A stretch of DNA of 64,000 bases from Rhodobacteraceae bacterium (ex Bugula neritina AB1). Its GTDB lineage: Bacteria; Pseudomonadota; Alphaproteobacteria; Rhodobacterales; Rhodobacteraceae. Position numbers and translations under genes: made by a program. A model generated the notes under the pieces. The model ran no database searches, had not been told where the DNA came from, and saw only the letters and a program-made list of their open reading frames with translations. Positions within the stretch are counted from its first letter, which is position 1; each line of letters begins with the position of its first letter. Below are positions 17,360-25,744 of this stretch, piece by piece. The DNA lies in assembly GCA_001730095.1 (NCBI GenBank), contig MDLF01000074.1:1-64000 (forward strand). The letters run 5' to 3'.

Positions 17360-17593
17360 ATGAGCGACGTCGCAGACCGCGTAAAAAAGATCGTTGTTGA
17401 GCACCTGGGTGTTGAAGAAGACAAGGTCACCGAAAACGCCTCCTTCATCGACGATCTGGGCGCAGACAGCCTGGACACCGTGGAACTGGTGATGGCGTTT
17501 GAAGAAGAGTTCGGCATCGAGATCCCGGACGACGCAGCCGAAACCATCCAGACCTTCGGCGACGCGGTTAAGTTCATCTCCGAAGCGTCCTAA
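17360..17593 (+). CDS. acpP: Acyl carrier protein
   Basis: This 77-residue acidic helical protein carries the growing acyl chain. Ser37 in [25 protein letters not shown] receives the 4'-phosphopantetheine arm. Start and length are standard. Its partner fabF, normally the next gene, is displaced about 3 kb downstream here. Confidence 0.98.
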   Translation: MSDVADRVKKIVVEHLGVEEDKVTENASFIDDLGADSLDTVELVMAFEEEFGIEIPDDAAETIQTFGDAVKFISEAS

Positions 17594-17619
17594 GCCACGC
17601 TTCCGGATGACCGGATTGG

Positions 17620-17652
17620 GCGGCGCTCTCCTGCACGGAGGGCGCCGTTTTC
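17620..17652 (+). terminator. Terminator of acpP
   Basis: CGGCGC (17621-17626) with CTCC pairs with GGAGGGCGCCG (ending 17647), followed by TTTTC. Confidence 0.8.
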
Positions 17653-17845
17653 TGTTGTCTTTTCATGTTGCTGATTCTGCTGCTGCGGCAATCTGGCGTC
17701 TTGCGTGTCTGGGTTGTGTTTGCGCTACCGGTTTGGCGCGAATTCCACGCCGCAATTGTTACATAAAAGGTCAGGATACGCCGTATCGGAGGGGAAAATC
17801 CGTGCTACTCTGACCCCAAGAGGCAAAACAGAGGAGATTGGCATT

Positions 17846-18589
17846 ATGATTATCTACCCCACGATGGAAATTCAGAACGGCCGTTGCGTGACCCTCGAAA
17901 AAGGCCGCTTGGATGAGCCGATGATTTGGCATGTCGACCCGGTTGAAACCGCCAAGGGCTTTGCTGCGTCTGGGGCGGAATGGATGCATCTGACTGATTT
18001 CAATGCAATCGAAGGGGACGACAGCAACGATGAACTGATACAGGACATCATCCGCGGCGCTGGTATCCCGGTCCAGCTGGGCGGCGGCATGCGCTCGCGC
18101 GAACAGGTTGAATACTGGATCGACAAAGGGGCAGGGCGTGTTGTGATCGGCACGCTGGCCGCACGTGATCCGCAGCTTGTGCAAGAGCTTGCAAAGCATC
18201 ATCCGGATCAGATCGTGCTTTCTGTTGATGTTTTCCAGGGTCAGGTCATGACGGACGGCTGGCGCCAATCCGGCGCCTTTACGCCCGAGGCCTACCTGGA
18301 AGCCTTCGAAGGCGCGCCTTTTGCAGGCATCATCATCACCGATATCGATTCCGATGTGTCTGACACAGAGGCGCAGATGGGGCTGATCTCACATCTTGCT
18401 TCGCTGGTGAAACAGCCGGTGATCGCCAGCGGACTGGTGCGCAACGCCGATGATATCTCGCGGCTGAAATACATCAGCAACATCTCCGGCGTTCAGGTCG
18501 GACGTGCCCTGTTCCGCAAAACCATTTCAGTCGAGGATGCGCTGGCTGTGGCCCGCCCGGAACCGGAACCGGTTGCTGAATTTCAGTAA
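17846..18589 (+). CDS. HisA-like TIM-barrel protein (divergent paralogue)
   Basis: This 247-residue protein belongs to the HisA/HisF barrel family and aligns along its whole length with HisA (ProFAR isomerase): MIIYPTMEI, QLGGGMRSREQVEYWIDKGAGRVVIGTLA, SVDVFQGQVMTDGWRQS, VQVGRALF. The first catalytic Asp of HisA (position 8, usually PAIDL) is Glu here; the second (Asp128) is kept. The usual Gly-Gly phosphate motif near the C-terminus reads ASGLV. It lies outside any his operon. It may have a related isomerase or sugar-phosphate role rather than histidine synthesis. GAGGAG lies nine bases before ATG 17846; an upstream in-frame start at 17705 is rejected. Confidence 0.8.
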   Translation: MIIYPTMEIQNGRCVTLEKGRLDEPMIWHVDPVETAKGFAASGAEWMHLTDFNAIEGDDSNDELIQDIIRGAGIPVQLGGGMRSREQVEYWIDKGAGRVVIGTLAARDPQLVQELAKHHPDQIVLSVDVFQGQVMTDGWRQSGAFTPEAYLEAFEGAPFAGIIITDIDSDVSDTEAQMGLISHLASLVKQPVIASGLVRNADDISRLKYISNISGVQVGRALFRKTISVEDALAVARPEPEPVAEFQ

Positions 18590-19272
18590 GGACTAGATCA
18601 GGTGCGCCCGTCAGCGGGCGCCCCTGATGCTTTCTGGCGCAGCCAGCCCTGCCGCGCGGCACAGGGTTTGTCCGCCGCAGCGCCACTACCGTCTTGTCGG
18701 GGTAGCTGCCACTTTTCTCTGCTTTCTCAAACGCTGCGCGGGGTCCCGGGCGATGCAGGCGCTTGGCTGTGTTCAGGCTGTTTGACCCCTTCAGGCAATG
18801 TTGCAGGCGGGCGGTTTATGGCCGCGAATAGATCCGCGCAGGGTGCAGCGCGATTTGGCCAAAGAAAAAGGATGACGCCTGTGCTCTCCTTTCGGCGCAG
18901 GCCCAGACCAGAGCCGGACCACAGCCGGGCCGCGCCTAAGCTTCTGGAAACACCGGGACGTCTCGGGCTTTTGCACCGGCAGTCCTGTGCAGTTTTATGA
19001 TTGCGGGCAGTCAGGAAAATACGGGGTGCATAGGGGGCAAATACGGGCATGCTGGCAAAAATCCAGGCAGGCAGCTATGCCAATCTAGGCAGGTAGCTAC
19101 GCCAGTTTGCTCAGCCCGCGTCCCCCAAAAGCCTAAGCCGCATCGCCGACCACTGGGCGGCCGCAGCCTGCAGCGCGCAAGCGTGCCGGGACTGGAACGC
19201 CCGGCTCACATGACGTGGCGGGCGGGGCAAAAATGCTTCCCCGCTCCGGGAGAGGCGCAGAAAGCCAGCGGT
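18590..19272. other. Long intergenic region, no gene seen
   Basis: In these 683 bases the only structures seen are a GC-rich hairpin right after the HisA-like gene (GCGCCCG/CGGGCGC, 18604-18621, without T tail) and a 22-bp imperfect tandem repeat (19065-19108). Open frames on both strands look like random high-GC frames, with Arg/Pro/Ser-rich translations and no motif. A decayed gene cannot be excluded. Confidence 0.5.
19065..19108 (+). repeat. 22-bp imperfect tandem repeat, two copies
   Basis: AGGCAGGCAGCTATGCCAAT and AGGCAGGTAGCTACGCCAGT, each with two further bases, lie head to tail. No function is evident. Confidence 0.7.
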
Positions 19273-20145
19273 TTACATTCCGTAGCGGACTTCTTCACGG
19301 ATGCCGCCTTCTTCCATCGGGAATTCCTCCAGCAGACGGTGTAGTTGCATGAAATTGAAATCGTTGACAAATTTCACGCCGATATAGTCTTGGGTCTTCC
19401 AGCGCACCTGCGCGTCTATTGTGTAGCCGCCGAATTGCAGCCGCACCCGCCCGGATGCCTCGCACTGGGTGTTTGGGCGTACCTTGGCACCCGCCCTGCT
19501 TAGATCCACCAGATGGGCGCGCACGGTTTGCCCGTCGGCCGTAACCACACAGGGCACCGCGCAGGGATAGCGTTTGGTGCGGCGGATTTTTCGGATACCG
19601 ATCCGGTCCAGGAAGTACAGAATGCTGCCGCCCAGCACCAGAAAGGACACCCAGGCCACCGCAGCATTGATGATTTGCTGCCGCTGCCGCGCGTCATTTG
19701 CGTTGATCGCCACCAGCTTGCTGCCGAACCCGTCTTCCTTGATCTGATCGCAGGGCAGGGCTTCGACCATGCGGCCGTATCTGAACAGCAAGTCGCGCAG
19801 CCCCATGTGCCGGGCGCTTTCCTGAGTTGCCAGGCGGCCCTGTCTGGACAGCATTTGCAGCAGAACCGTGCTTTGCTTCATCAGTTTCAGGGTGTCAGCT
19901 TCCACTTGCTGAATGCCAACGGCCCGCATCCGCTGTTTCAGGGGGGCAGGCGGATTCATTCTGATCCAGCTTTTCAGCTGCGGCACGTAAAACGGGCTTT
20001 TCCCGGTCTCCAGATAAGCAAGAAACCCGGCAGAGGCCCGATTCAGGTCTGACAGGTCCTCGTGCACCGGGCAGGACGCCTGTGCCCGATCTGGCTGAAG
20101 GGTCAGGGTCAGCAAAACAACAGCTGTCGCAAGCCATTTTCGCAT
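19273..20145 (-). CDS. Membrane-anchored PilZ-domain protein
   Basis: This 290-residue protein has a signal peptide (about 1-23, ending AQA) and a periplasmic alpha-helical region (about 25-155). A single transmembrane helix (about 160-179) is followed by a cytoplasmic PilZ domain (about 185-280). The c-di-GMP-binding motifs are both present: RRTKR at 188-192 (RxxxR) and DLSRAG at 214-219 (DxSxxG). It could couple an envelope signal to cytoplasmic c-di-GMP, or the reverse; this is inference. ATG 20145 has GAGGA upstream. It lies divergent from fabF, breaking the usual acpP-fabF adjacency. Confidence 0.85.
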   Translation of the reverse strand: MRKWLATAVVLLTLTLQPDRAQASCPVHEDLSDLNRASAGFLAYLETGKSPFYVPQLKSWIRMNPPAPLKQRMRAVGIQQVEADTLKLMKQSTVLLQMLSRQGRLATQESARHMGLRDLLFRYGRMVEALPCDQIKEDGFGSKLVAINANDARQRQQIINAAVAWVSFLVLGGSILYFLDRIGIRKIRRTKRYPCAVPCVVTADGQTVRAHLVDLSRAGAKVRPNTQCEASGRVRLQFGGYTIDAQVRWKTQDYIGVKFVNDFNFMQLHRLLEEFPMEEGGIREEVRYGM

Positions 20146-20577
20146 TGCAGGGTGTTCCTCACGTCTTTCCGAAGGCCAGATTGGCACAAAGTTGCAAATT
20201 TGAGGTTAATGCAGATGCTGGTTGGGACAGACCGGACAGCCCGGTTGAAATGTGCCACAGGAGGCTGGGCCTGGCGGCGCCCGACAGACGCCGCATTCCG
20301 GAACCTGCTGGAAAAATCGGCAAAAAGAAGCGGGCTGGAGCGTAAATGGCCCAGAACTCCAGCCCGCTACTGGCACTCCACAAGGACGGATGCCGAGTCT
20401 ACCAATTTGATAAGTTCAGCCTAGAAGAGAGTGGTTAAATAACCGTTCTCTCGGATATGGAATGCAACCATCTCCTATTTTTCGCGACGTGTTTCCAGCT
20501 GCCAGCCCGCTCTTGCACACGGTTGCCATTCCAAGCTATTTGGACGGACGGATTGCCGAGGCAAAGGAGAGCAAGGA
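20146..20577. other. Divergent regulatory region between the PilZ gene and fabF
   Basis: No coding signal is seen in these 432 bases. The right part (20390-20530) is AT-rich and contains an extended palindrome; the promoter of fabF-mltG should be here. Confidence 0.45.
20426..20451. promoter_or_regulatory. 26-bp palindrome upstream of fabF (possible operator)
   Basis: GAGAGTGGTTA (20427-20437) faces TAACCGTTCTC (20440-20450) across two A bases, and the flanking A/T also pairs. Nine of the 11 pairs are Watson-Crick and two are G-T. It lies 127 bases before fabF. It could be a repressor site or a transcript hairpin. Confidence 0.4.
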
Positions 20578-21843
20578 ATGCGCCGAGTAGTAGTCACCGG
20601 ACTGGGCCTGGTCACCCCGCTGGCCAGCGGAGTAGAAGAAACCTGGTCGCGGCTGCTGGATGGACAGTCGGGAGCCGGCCCGATCACCCTGTTTGATGCC
20701 GAAGCCAGCGGTGTCGCCACGACTTACGCCTGCGAAGTTCCCCGCGGCGACGGCTCTGAAGGCACCTTCAGCCCGGACGACTGGGTGATCAAGAAAGAGC
20801 AGAAGAAAATCGACGATTTCATCCTTTATGGCATCGCAGCCGCCGACATGGCCGTGCGCGACGCCGGCTGGACGCCCGAGGATGAGGACAGCCGCCTGCG
20901 CACCGGCGTGATGATCGGCTCGGGCATCGGCGGGCTGTCGTCGATCGCTGACACGGCGGTGATGATCAAGGAGAAGGGCCCGCGCCGGGTCTCCCCCTTC
21001 TTTATTCCCGGCGCGCTGATCAACCTGATCTCCGGCCAGGTCTCGATCCGCTTCGGTTTCAAGGGGCCGAACCATTCGGTTGTGACCGCGTGCTCGACTG
21101 GCGCCCACGCCATCGGCGACGCGGCCCGTCTGATCAAATCCGGTGATGCCGATGTGATGATCGCAGGCGGCGCCGAGGCGGCGATTTGCGAAATCGGCAT
21201 TGCCGGCTTCAACGCCTGCAAGGCGCTGTCGACCAAACGCGCCGACGACCCCAAGGCCGCTTCGCGCCCCTATGACGCTGACCGCGACGGTTTTGTCATG
21301 GGCGAGGGCGCCGGGGTTGTGGTTCTGGAAGACTACGAACACGCCAAGGCCCGCGGTGCCAGGATCTATGCCGAAGTACTGGGCTATGGCCTGTCGGGCG
21401 ACGCCTACCACATCACCGCTCCCTCCGAGGACGGCGAGGGCGGCGAACGCTCGATGAAGGCGGCGCTGGCCAACGCAGGCCTGGAGGCTTCTGCCATCGA
21501 TTACATCAACGCCCATGGCACCTCGACCATGGCGGACACCATCGAACTGGGCGCTGTGGAACGGCTGCTGGGCGATCACGCGGGCAATGTCACCATGTCC
21601 TCGACCAAATCCGCCACCGGCCACCTGTTGGGCGCTGCCGGCGCGATTGAGGCGATCTTCTCGATTCTGGCGATCCGCGATCAGGTGGCGCCGCCGACCA
21701 TCAACCTCGACAATCCCGCGGTTGAAACCCCGGTCGACCTGGCCCCCAATGCCAAACGCGCGCGCAAGATCGACGTGGCCCTGTCCAACTCCTTTGGCTT
21801 TGGCGGCACCAATGCGTCGGTTCTCTTCGGAAAGCCTGACTGA
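20578..21843 (+). CDS. fabF: 3-oxoacyl-ACP synthase II
   Basis: This 421-residue condensing enzyme extends acyl-ACP with malonyl-ACP. The catalytic triad is Cys172 (VVTACSTGAHAIGDA), His313 (NAHGTSTMADT) and His349 (KSATGHLLGAAG). The C-terminal SNSFGFGGTNASVLF is canonical. AAGGAG lies 12 bases upstream of the ATG. The stop overlaps the mltG start by one base (TGATG), a common alphaproteobacterial pair. Confidence 0.97.
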   Translation: MRRVVVTGLGLVTPLASGVEETWSRLLDGQSGAGPITLFDAEASGVATTYACEVPRGDGSEGTFSPDDWVIKKEQKKIDDFILYGIAAADMAVRDAGWTPEDEDSRLRTGVMIGSGIGGLSSIADTAVMIKEKGPRRVSPFFIPGALINLISGQVSIRFGFKGPNHSVVTACSTGAHAIGDAARLIKSGDADVMIAGGAEAAICEIGIAGFNACKALSTKRADDPKAASRPYDADRDGFVMGEGAGVVVLEDYEHAKARGARIYAEVLGYGLSGDAYHITAPSEDGEGGERSMKAALANAGLEASAIDYINAHGTSTMADTIELGAVERLLGDHAGNVTMSSTKSATGHLLGAAGAIEAIFSILAIRDQVAPPTINLDNPAVETPVDLAPNAKRARKIDVALSNSFGFGGTNASVLFGKPD

Positions 21844-23000
21844 TGTGGCGCAGCCTCGCCTCCAACATGCTGACTGTCCTGATCGCCGCCCTGTTTCTGC
21901 TGGGCGGCCTCATCCTGTGGGGCCAGTCGCAGTATCAGGCCGAGGGCCCGCTGGACAGCGCCATCTGCCTGCGCGTAGAGCGCGGCTCCAATATGGTCCG
22001 TGTCAGCCGTGATCTGGAAGCGCAGGGGGCTGTGTCCTCTGGCACCATCTTCCGCCTTGGCGCCAAATACAGCGAGAAAACAGCTCAGTTGAAGGCTGGC
22101 AGCTTTCTGGTGGAGCCGGGGTCGTCGATGGAGCAGATTATGGGTGAGATCACCCAATCCGGCGCCTCAACCTGCGGCACGGAAATCGTCTACCGCATCG
22201 GTGTGACCCGCACCCAGGCCGAAGTGCGGGAGCTGGACCCTGCGACCAATAAATTTGTTGAGAAGGCAGAGTTCATCCTGGGTGAGGGCGATGTGCCGTC
22301 CGAGTACACCGAGACCCGCCAGGAGGCCGACACCCGCTACCGTATCGCATTGGCCGAAGGCGTGACCAGCTGGCAGGTTGTCGAGGCGCTGAAAGCGATG
22401 GATGTGCTGGCCGGAGCGCCGGGCGAACGCCCGGGCGAAGGCCTGCTGGCACCGGACAGCTATGAGGTCACCCCGGGCACCGAACGGGCCGCTGTTCTGG
22501 CCGAAATGCAGCAACGCCAGCAAATGCGCATCAACGCCGCCTGGGAAGGCCGCGCAAGCGATGCCGCCGTCACCAGCCCGGAAGAGATGCTGATCCTCGC
22601 TTCGATCATCGAGAAGGAAACCGGCGTCGCCGAGGAACGTGGCATGGTGGCGTCTGTGTTTACCAACCGCCTCAACCGCGGCATGCGGCTGCAGACCGAC
22701 CCGACGGTGATTTATGGCGTCACCAAGGGCGAGGGGACCCTGGGCCGTGGCCTGCGCCAAAGCGAGCTGCGCAAGGCAACCCCCTGGAACACCTATGTGA
22801 TCGAAGGTCTGCCCCCCACACCCATCGCCAATCCAGGCATGGCCAGTCTGGAGGCGGCGGTGAACCCAGAGACCACGGGCTATGTGTTCTTTGTTGCCGA
22901 CGGCACCGGCGGCCACGCCTTTGCGGAAACGCTGGACCAGCACAACCGCAATGTCGCCAAATGGCGCGAGATCGAAGCCCAGCGGCAGCAGAACAACTGA
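21843..23000 (+). CDS. mltG: Endolytic murein transglycosylase MltG
   Basis: This 385-residue protein has one N-terminal membrane anchor (about 9-28), a LysM-like segment, and a YceG catalytic domain. The catalytic Glu is about residue 257 in LASIIEKETG, followed by SVFTNRLNRGMRLQTDPTVIYG and the C-terminal PIANPGMASLEAAVNP. The enzyme cleaves nascent glycan strands and sets their length. It is coupled to fabF by a one-base overlap. Confidence 0.95.
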   Translation: MWRSLASNMLTVLIAALFLLGGLILWGQSQYQAEGPLDSAICLRVERGSNMVRVSRDLEAQGAVSSGTIFRLGAKYSEKTAQLKAGSFLVEPGSSMEQIMGEITQSGASTCGTEIVYRIGVTRTQAEVRELDPATNKFVEKAEFILGEGDVPSEYTETRQEADTRYRIALAEGVTSWQVVEALKAMDVLAGAPGERPGEGLLAPDSYEVTPGTERAAVLAEMQQRQQMRINAAWEGRASDAAVTSPEEMLILASIIEKETGVAEERGMVASVFTNRLNRGMRLQTDPTVIYGVTKGEGTLGRGLRQSELRKATPWNTYVIEGLPPTPIANPGMASLEAAVNPETTGYVFFVADGTGGHAFAETLDQHNRNVAKWREIEAQRQQNN

Positions 23001-23074
23001 GGCTGCGGTCTTGCTTCCAAAAGGGCATAGGGCTTTCGGGTGAAACCGCTATCGCTCACGCCCCCACAACGCGC

Positions 23075-23115
23075 AAAAAAGCGATCAGAACAGTTTTGTT
23101 CTGATCGCTTTTTGG
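23075..23115. terminator. Strong bidirectional terminator between mltG and the convergent gene
   Basis: AAAAAAGCGATCAGAAC pairs with GTTCTGATCGCTTTTT over a short loop. A on one side and T on the other allow termination in both directions. Confidence 0.9.
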
Positions 23116-23208
23116 ATCCTGACCTTGTGATTATAACTGCCTGCAAGTGGCGAAACACCGCTGCGAACTGGTATCACGCTGACTGATGGCGTCCGCTGAC
23201 AGGTCAGG

Positions 23209-23946
23209 TCAAAGCATGTCCGGTGCTTTGGGAACAACCATGGAGTCTTTGTCGGCAGGCGTTGAATCGGGTTTCCCAGAGTCGGTCTGCGTTTGCGACT
23301 GAATGTTAGCGGCGCCACGTGCCTGGTCTGCCTCCAACCTCCTCACATCTAGCTTAAGCTGAGCGATTTCTCTTCGGGATTTCATCAGTTCATTGTACCT
23401 GGCCATCACCTCTTCAAAACTCCGGTCCGGTTCCGGTTGCGGTGGAAGGCTAGTGGGCCCTTTCAGCGGAGACGTCTCCATTTTTTCAAATTGTTCCTCC
23501 TCAGATTGGGTTTTTAGTGCCTTCTTCGCGTCCTGGGTTTTGAACTCTTGCTCCAGCTTGGCGACAGCTTCGTCGTATTCCGCAAAAATCGGGGATAAGG
23601 ACAAATCATTCTCAGCAGCAGCGCGGGATTGCGGCGTCGGCATCTGTAGCGGCGGCAAGCTCGGCCGCCCGGGCTGGCCAGTCTTTGGACGAGTGGCCGG
23701 CAAGGCATTTTCACCGTTCCCGGTTTCTTGCTGCATGCGCGCGTTTCGGGATTGAGGCACCAGTTCCTGTGATTCCGCCCCCCCGCTTGCAAAGACGCTG
23801 TGCTGGCTGGGCCGACCACTGGGCGCCTGCTGGGCAGCTTGCGCAGCGCGGCTGGCTCCTTCGCGGCTTCTGCTTGCTGGCGCAGGCGCTGCGCTGATAT
23901 CGTTCTGAACACGAGGGCTCTTAGCCCCGTCAATCGAATTGACCAT
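23209..23946 (-). CDS. Hypothetical protein, low-complexity with a coiled coil
   Basis: This 245-residue protein has no recognised domain. It is Pro/Ser/Gln-rich over residues 15-110, then has a charged coiled coil (about 115-155, EYDEAVAKLEQEFKTQDAKKAL) and a second one (about 172-205, SFEEVMARYNELMKSRREIAQ). There is no signal peptide or membrane helix. AAGGGGA lies seven bases before the ATG, so translation is likely. Base composition is less GC-rich than the neighbours. It lies downstream of the PAS gene on the same strand but 271 bases away. Confidence 0.6.
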   Translation of the reverse strand: MVNSIDGAKSPRVQNDISAAPAPASRSREGASRAAQAAQQAPSGRPSQHSVFASGGAESQELVPQSRNARMQQETGNGENALPATRPKTGQPGRPSLPPLQMPTPQSRAAAENDLSLSPIFAEYDEAVAKLEQEFKTQDAKKALKTQSEEEQFEKMETSPLKGPTSLPPQPEPDRSFEEVMARYNELMKSRREIAQLKLDVRRLEADQARGAANIQSQTQTDSGKPDSTPADKDSMVVPKAPDML

Positions 23947-24217
23947 GGATATCCCCTTTTCGGAGATCAGCCTGACTGTTCAGGTTGTGAATTTGAAATC
24001 ACTAAAACCTATTTTTCGCGTCCGGAGTGTGCTCTCTCAGGTATCTGCTCGCTGGGTTTGACAGGGCCAGTAGCCGCGCATTGCGTGCCACTGGTGTCCA
24101 AACTGCTGCATGTCAGCCTGATAACATCCTGAAAAACAGCCGTATTCCCCGCGCTCCTGTACCCTGTCAGCCGCGCAATCTGCCTAATGCGTGGTCTGGA
24201 AACAGCAGTCCCGGCCT

Positions 24218-25450
24218 CTAGGCTGCCATGTCCTGCTTTGGCTCGCGGATCTCAGCGCAAAGCTGCGAAATCGTGTCCAGACGCCGCGAAATCCGCTCTT
24301 GAAAGGACCCCAGCTGATCAATGATGTCGGACAGCGTGGCGCCATCCCGTGGCAGCCTGGCGCTTTCGATCTTGCACAAGACCCTGGTAGAGCTGAGCCC
24401 CAGGAACTGGCGCCGCATAGTTTCGCAGGCACGGGTGATACGCTCGGCTTCCCTGTCAACTTCCTTGAGCTCCATACGGGCGCCTGCCACCTGCGCCTTG
24501 GTCAGCTGGCTGAGGATGTCCTGTTCCGCGCGCAGATCAATACCGCCCAAATCCCGGCGCTCGCGCTGCAGCTGGTCGTCGCATTCGGTCAGTATGCGGG
24601 CCATGCCTTCTACAAACAGGCTCTGGTTCACCAGTTCCTTGATCTTCGCAAAATCGCTGTCCTCTCCCATCACATGCGTGGAAAACCAGGTCGACATCTC
24701 GCGCGACATTGACCCGTAATTCTGGGACAGGACGGTCACCGGCCCGCCTGCCGGTTCAATTCTGGACGCAATCACGCGCAGGTTATGCGGAATGGTCCGC
24801 ATGGCGGAAAAATCGTCAATCAGCCCTTTGGTCTCGGTGACAAGAACCTCAGAGTTTTTCAGTTTCTGCCGCAATGCGTGGATCGTGGCATCCGGCGCAG
24901 CCTCTAGGCCTGCATCCCGGCTTTCCAGTTCTTCGCTCATGGCGTGCGCGGCAAATTCCCGGTACGAGTCGAAGCCCAGACCGGCCAGCCAGGCCAGCAG
25001 CCTGTCGCGGCTCTCTTCCGGGCTCAGGCCGCCCTCCTGCTCAGCCTGCAACAGATCGCCATAGCCCTGCTTGACCGTGTCAAACAGGCTGCTGCTGGGT
25101 TTGATGCGGACAGACAGATACCCATCCTCGCATGGCGCAACCACCGCAAACACCCAGTAATACAGGCCGTCCTTCGACTTGTTCTTTACGTAGGCGCCAA
25201 TGAATTCGCCGTTCTGGATGGTGTCCCAGAACAGCTGGAAAACACCACGCGGCATATCCGGATGGCGGATGATCTTATGCGGCGCGCCCACAAGATCGTC
25301 CCAATCAAAACCAGAAACCCGGCGAAAGATGTCATTGCCGGTTTTGATCACACCGCGGTCATCGGTCCTCGAAAAGAAGATCTCGTCAAGCGCAAAGGGG
25401 GCTTCGCCATTTGCCGGACGCCGCTCGATCCGTCGGTCTGTAGTGGTCAT
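24218..25450 (-). CDS. Soluble PAS-domain protein (Aer-like PAS, no methyl-accepting domain)
   Basis: This 410-residue protein has an N-terminal PAS domain (about 20-125) closely patterned on aerotaxis-type PAS sensors (RGVIKTGNDIFRRVSGF, APHKIIRHPDMPRGVFQLFWDTI, KNKSKDGLYYWVFAVVAP). It continues with a helical region (about 140-410) but has no recognisable MCP signalling hairpin, kinase or GGDEF domain. Flavin or heme binding is possible by analogy. The output partner is unknown. The ATG at 25450 (GGAGA upstream) is preferred over an in-frame GTG at 25474. Confidence 0.75.
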   Translation of the reverse strand: MTTTDRRIERRPANGEAPFALDEIFFSRTDDRGVIKTGNDIFRRVSGFDWDDLVGAPHKIIRHPDMPRGVFQLFWDTIQNGEFIGAYVKNKSKDGLYYWVFAVVAPCEDGYLSVRIKPSSSLFDTVKQGYGDLLQAEQEGGLSPEESRDRLLAWLAGLGFDSYREFAAHAMSEELESRDAGLEAAPDATIHALRQKLKNSEVLVTETKGLIDDFSAMRTIPHNLRVIASRIEPAGGPVTVLSQNYGSMSREMSTWFSTHVMGEDSDFAKIKELVNQSLFVEGMARILTECDDQLQRERRDLGGIDLRAEQDILSQLTKAQVAGARMELKEVDREAERITRACETMRRQFLGLSSTRVLCKIESARLPRDGATLSDIIDQLGSFQERISRRLDTISQLCAEIREPKQDMAA

Positions 25451-25608
25451 TCCATGTCTCCAGTGGTTTTTCACGCGTCCTGTCGCTGTGGATAGCCGAT
25501 GGAGAGTTAAATAGGGCTTAAGTTATTGCGGTACCTTTACGCTGCCTGTCCGCCAGTGCAGAGGATTGCCCGTTGCCTGGCCACCGTACGCACCTCTGGC
25601 TGTAACCC

Positions 25609-25637
25609 TTGACATTTGCTGTGAAATCCCGTATAGG
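25609..25637 (+). promoter_or_regulatory. Near-consensus promoter of the GTA cluster
   Basis: TTGACA (25609-25614) and TATAGG (25632-25637) are separated by exactly 17 bases, giving a transcript start near 25644 and a leader of about 100 bases before g1. It is the best sigma-70-like match seen in the window. Confidence 0.6.
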
Positions 25638-25661
25638 TTGTAGTGCAGCTGGAAGAAACAT

Positions 25662-25711
25662 GGACGGCCCCGGACCCTTTTTTCCGCCGGTGGCCGTCCT
25701 GTCTTTCTCTC
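25662..25711 (+). promoter_or_regulatory. Leader hairpin before GTA g1 (possible attenuator)
   Basis: GGACGGCC (25662-25669) plus CCGG (25670-25673) pairs with CCGG (25687-25690) and GGCCGTCC (25692-25699), a 12-bp stem with a one-base bulge. It is followed by the T-rich tail TGTCTTTCTCTC. It begins about 18 bases after the predicted start site. An intrinsic-terminator-like attenuator or RNA-stabilising hairpin would fit. Confidence 0.45.
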
Positions 25712-25744
25712 GTGCGGACAATAACGCATGAGGCAGAACATCCC

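Noticed and set aside
18727-19050. 107-residue minus-strand ORF in the empty region after the HisA-like gene
   Set aside because: No ribosome-binding site, no motif, and Arg/Pro-rich random-looking translation.
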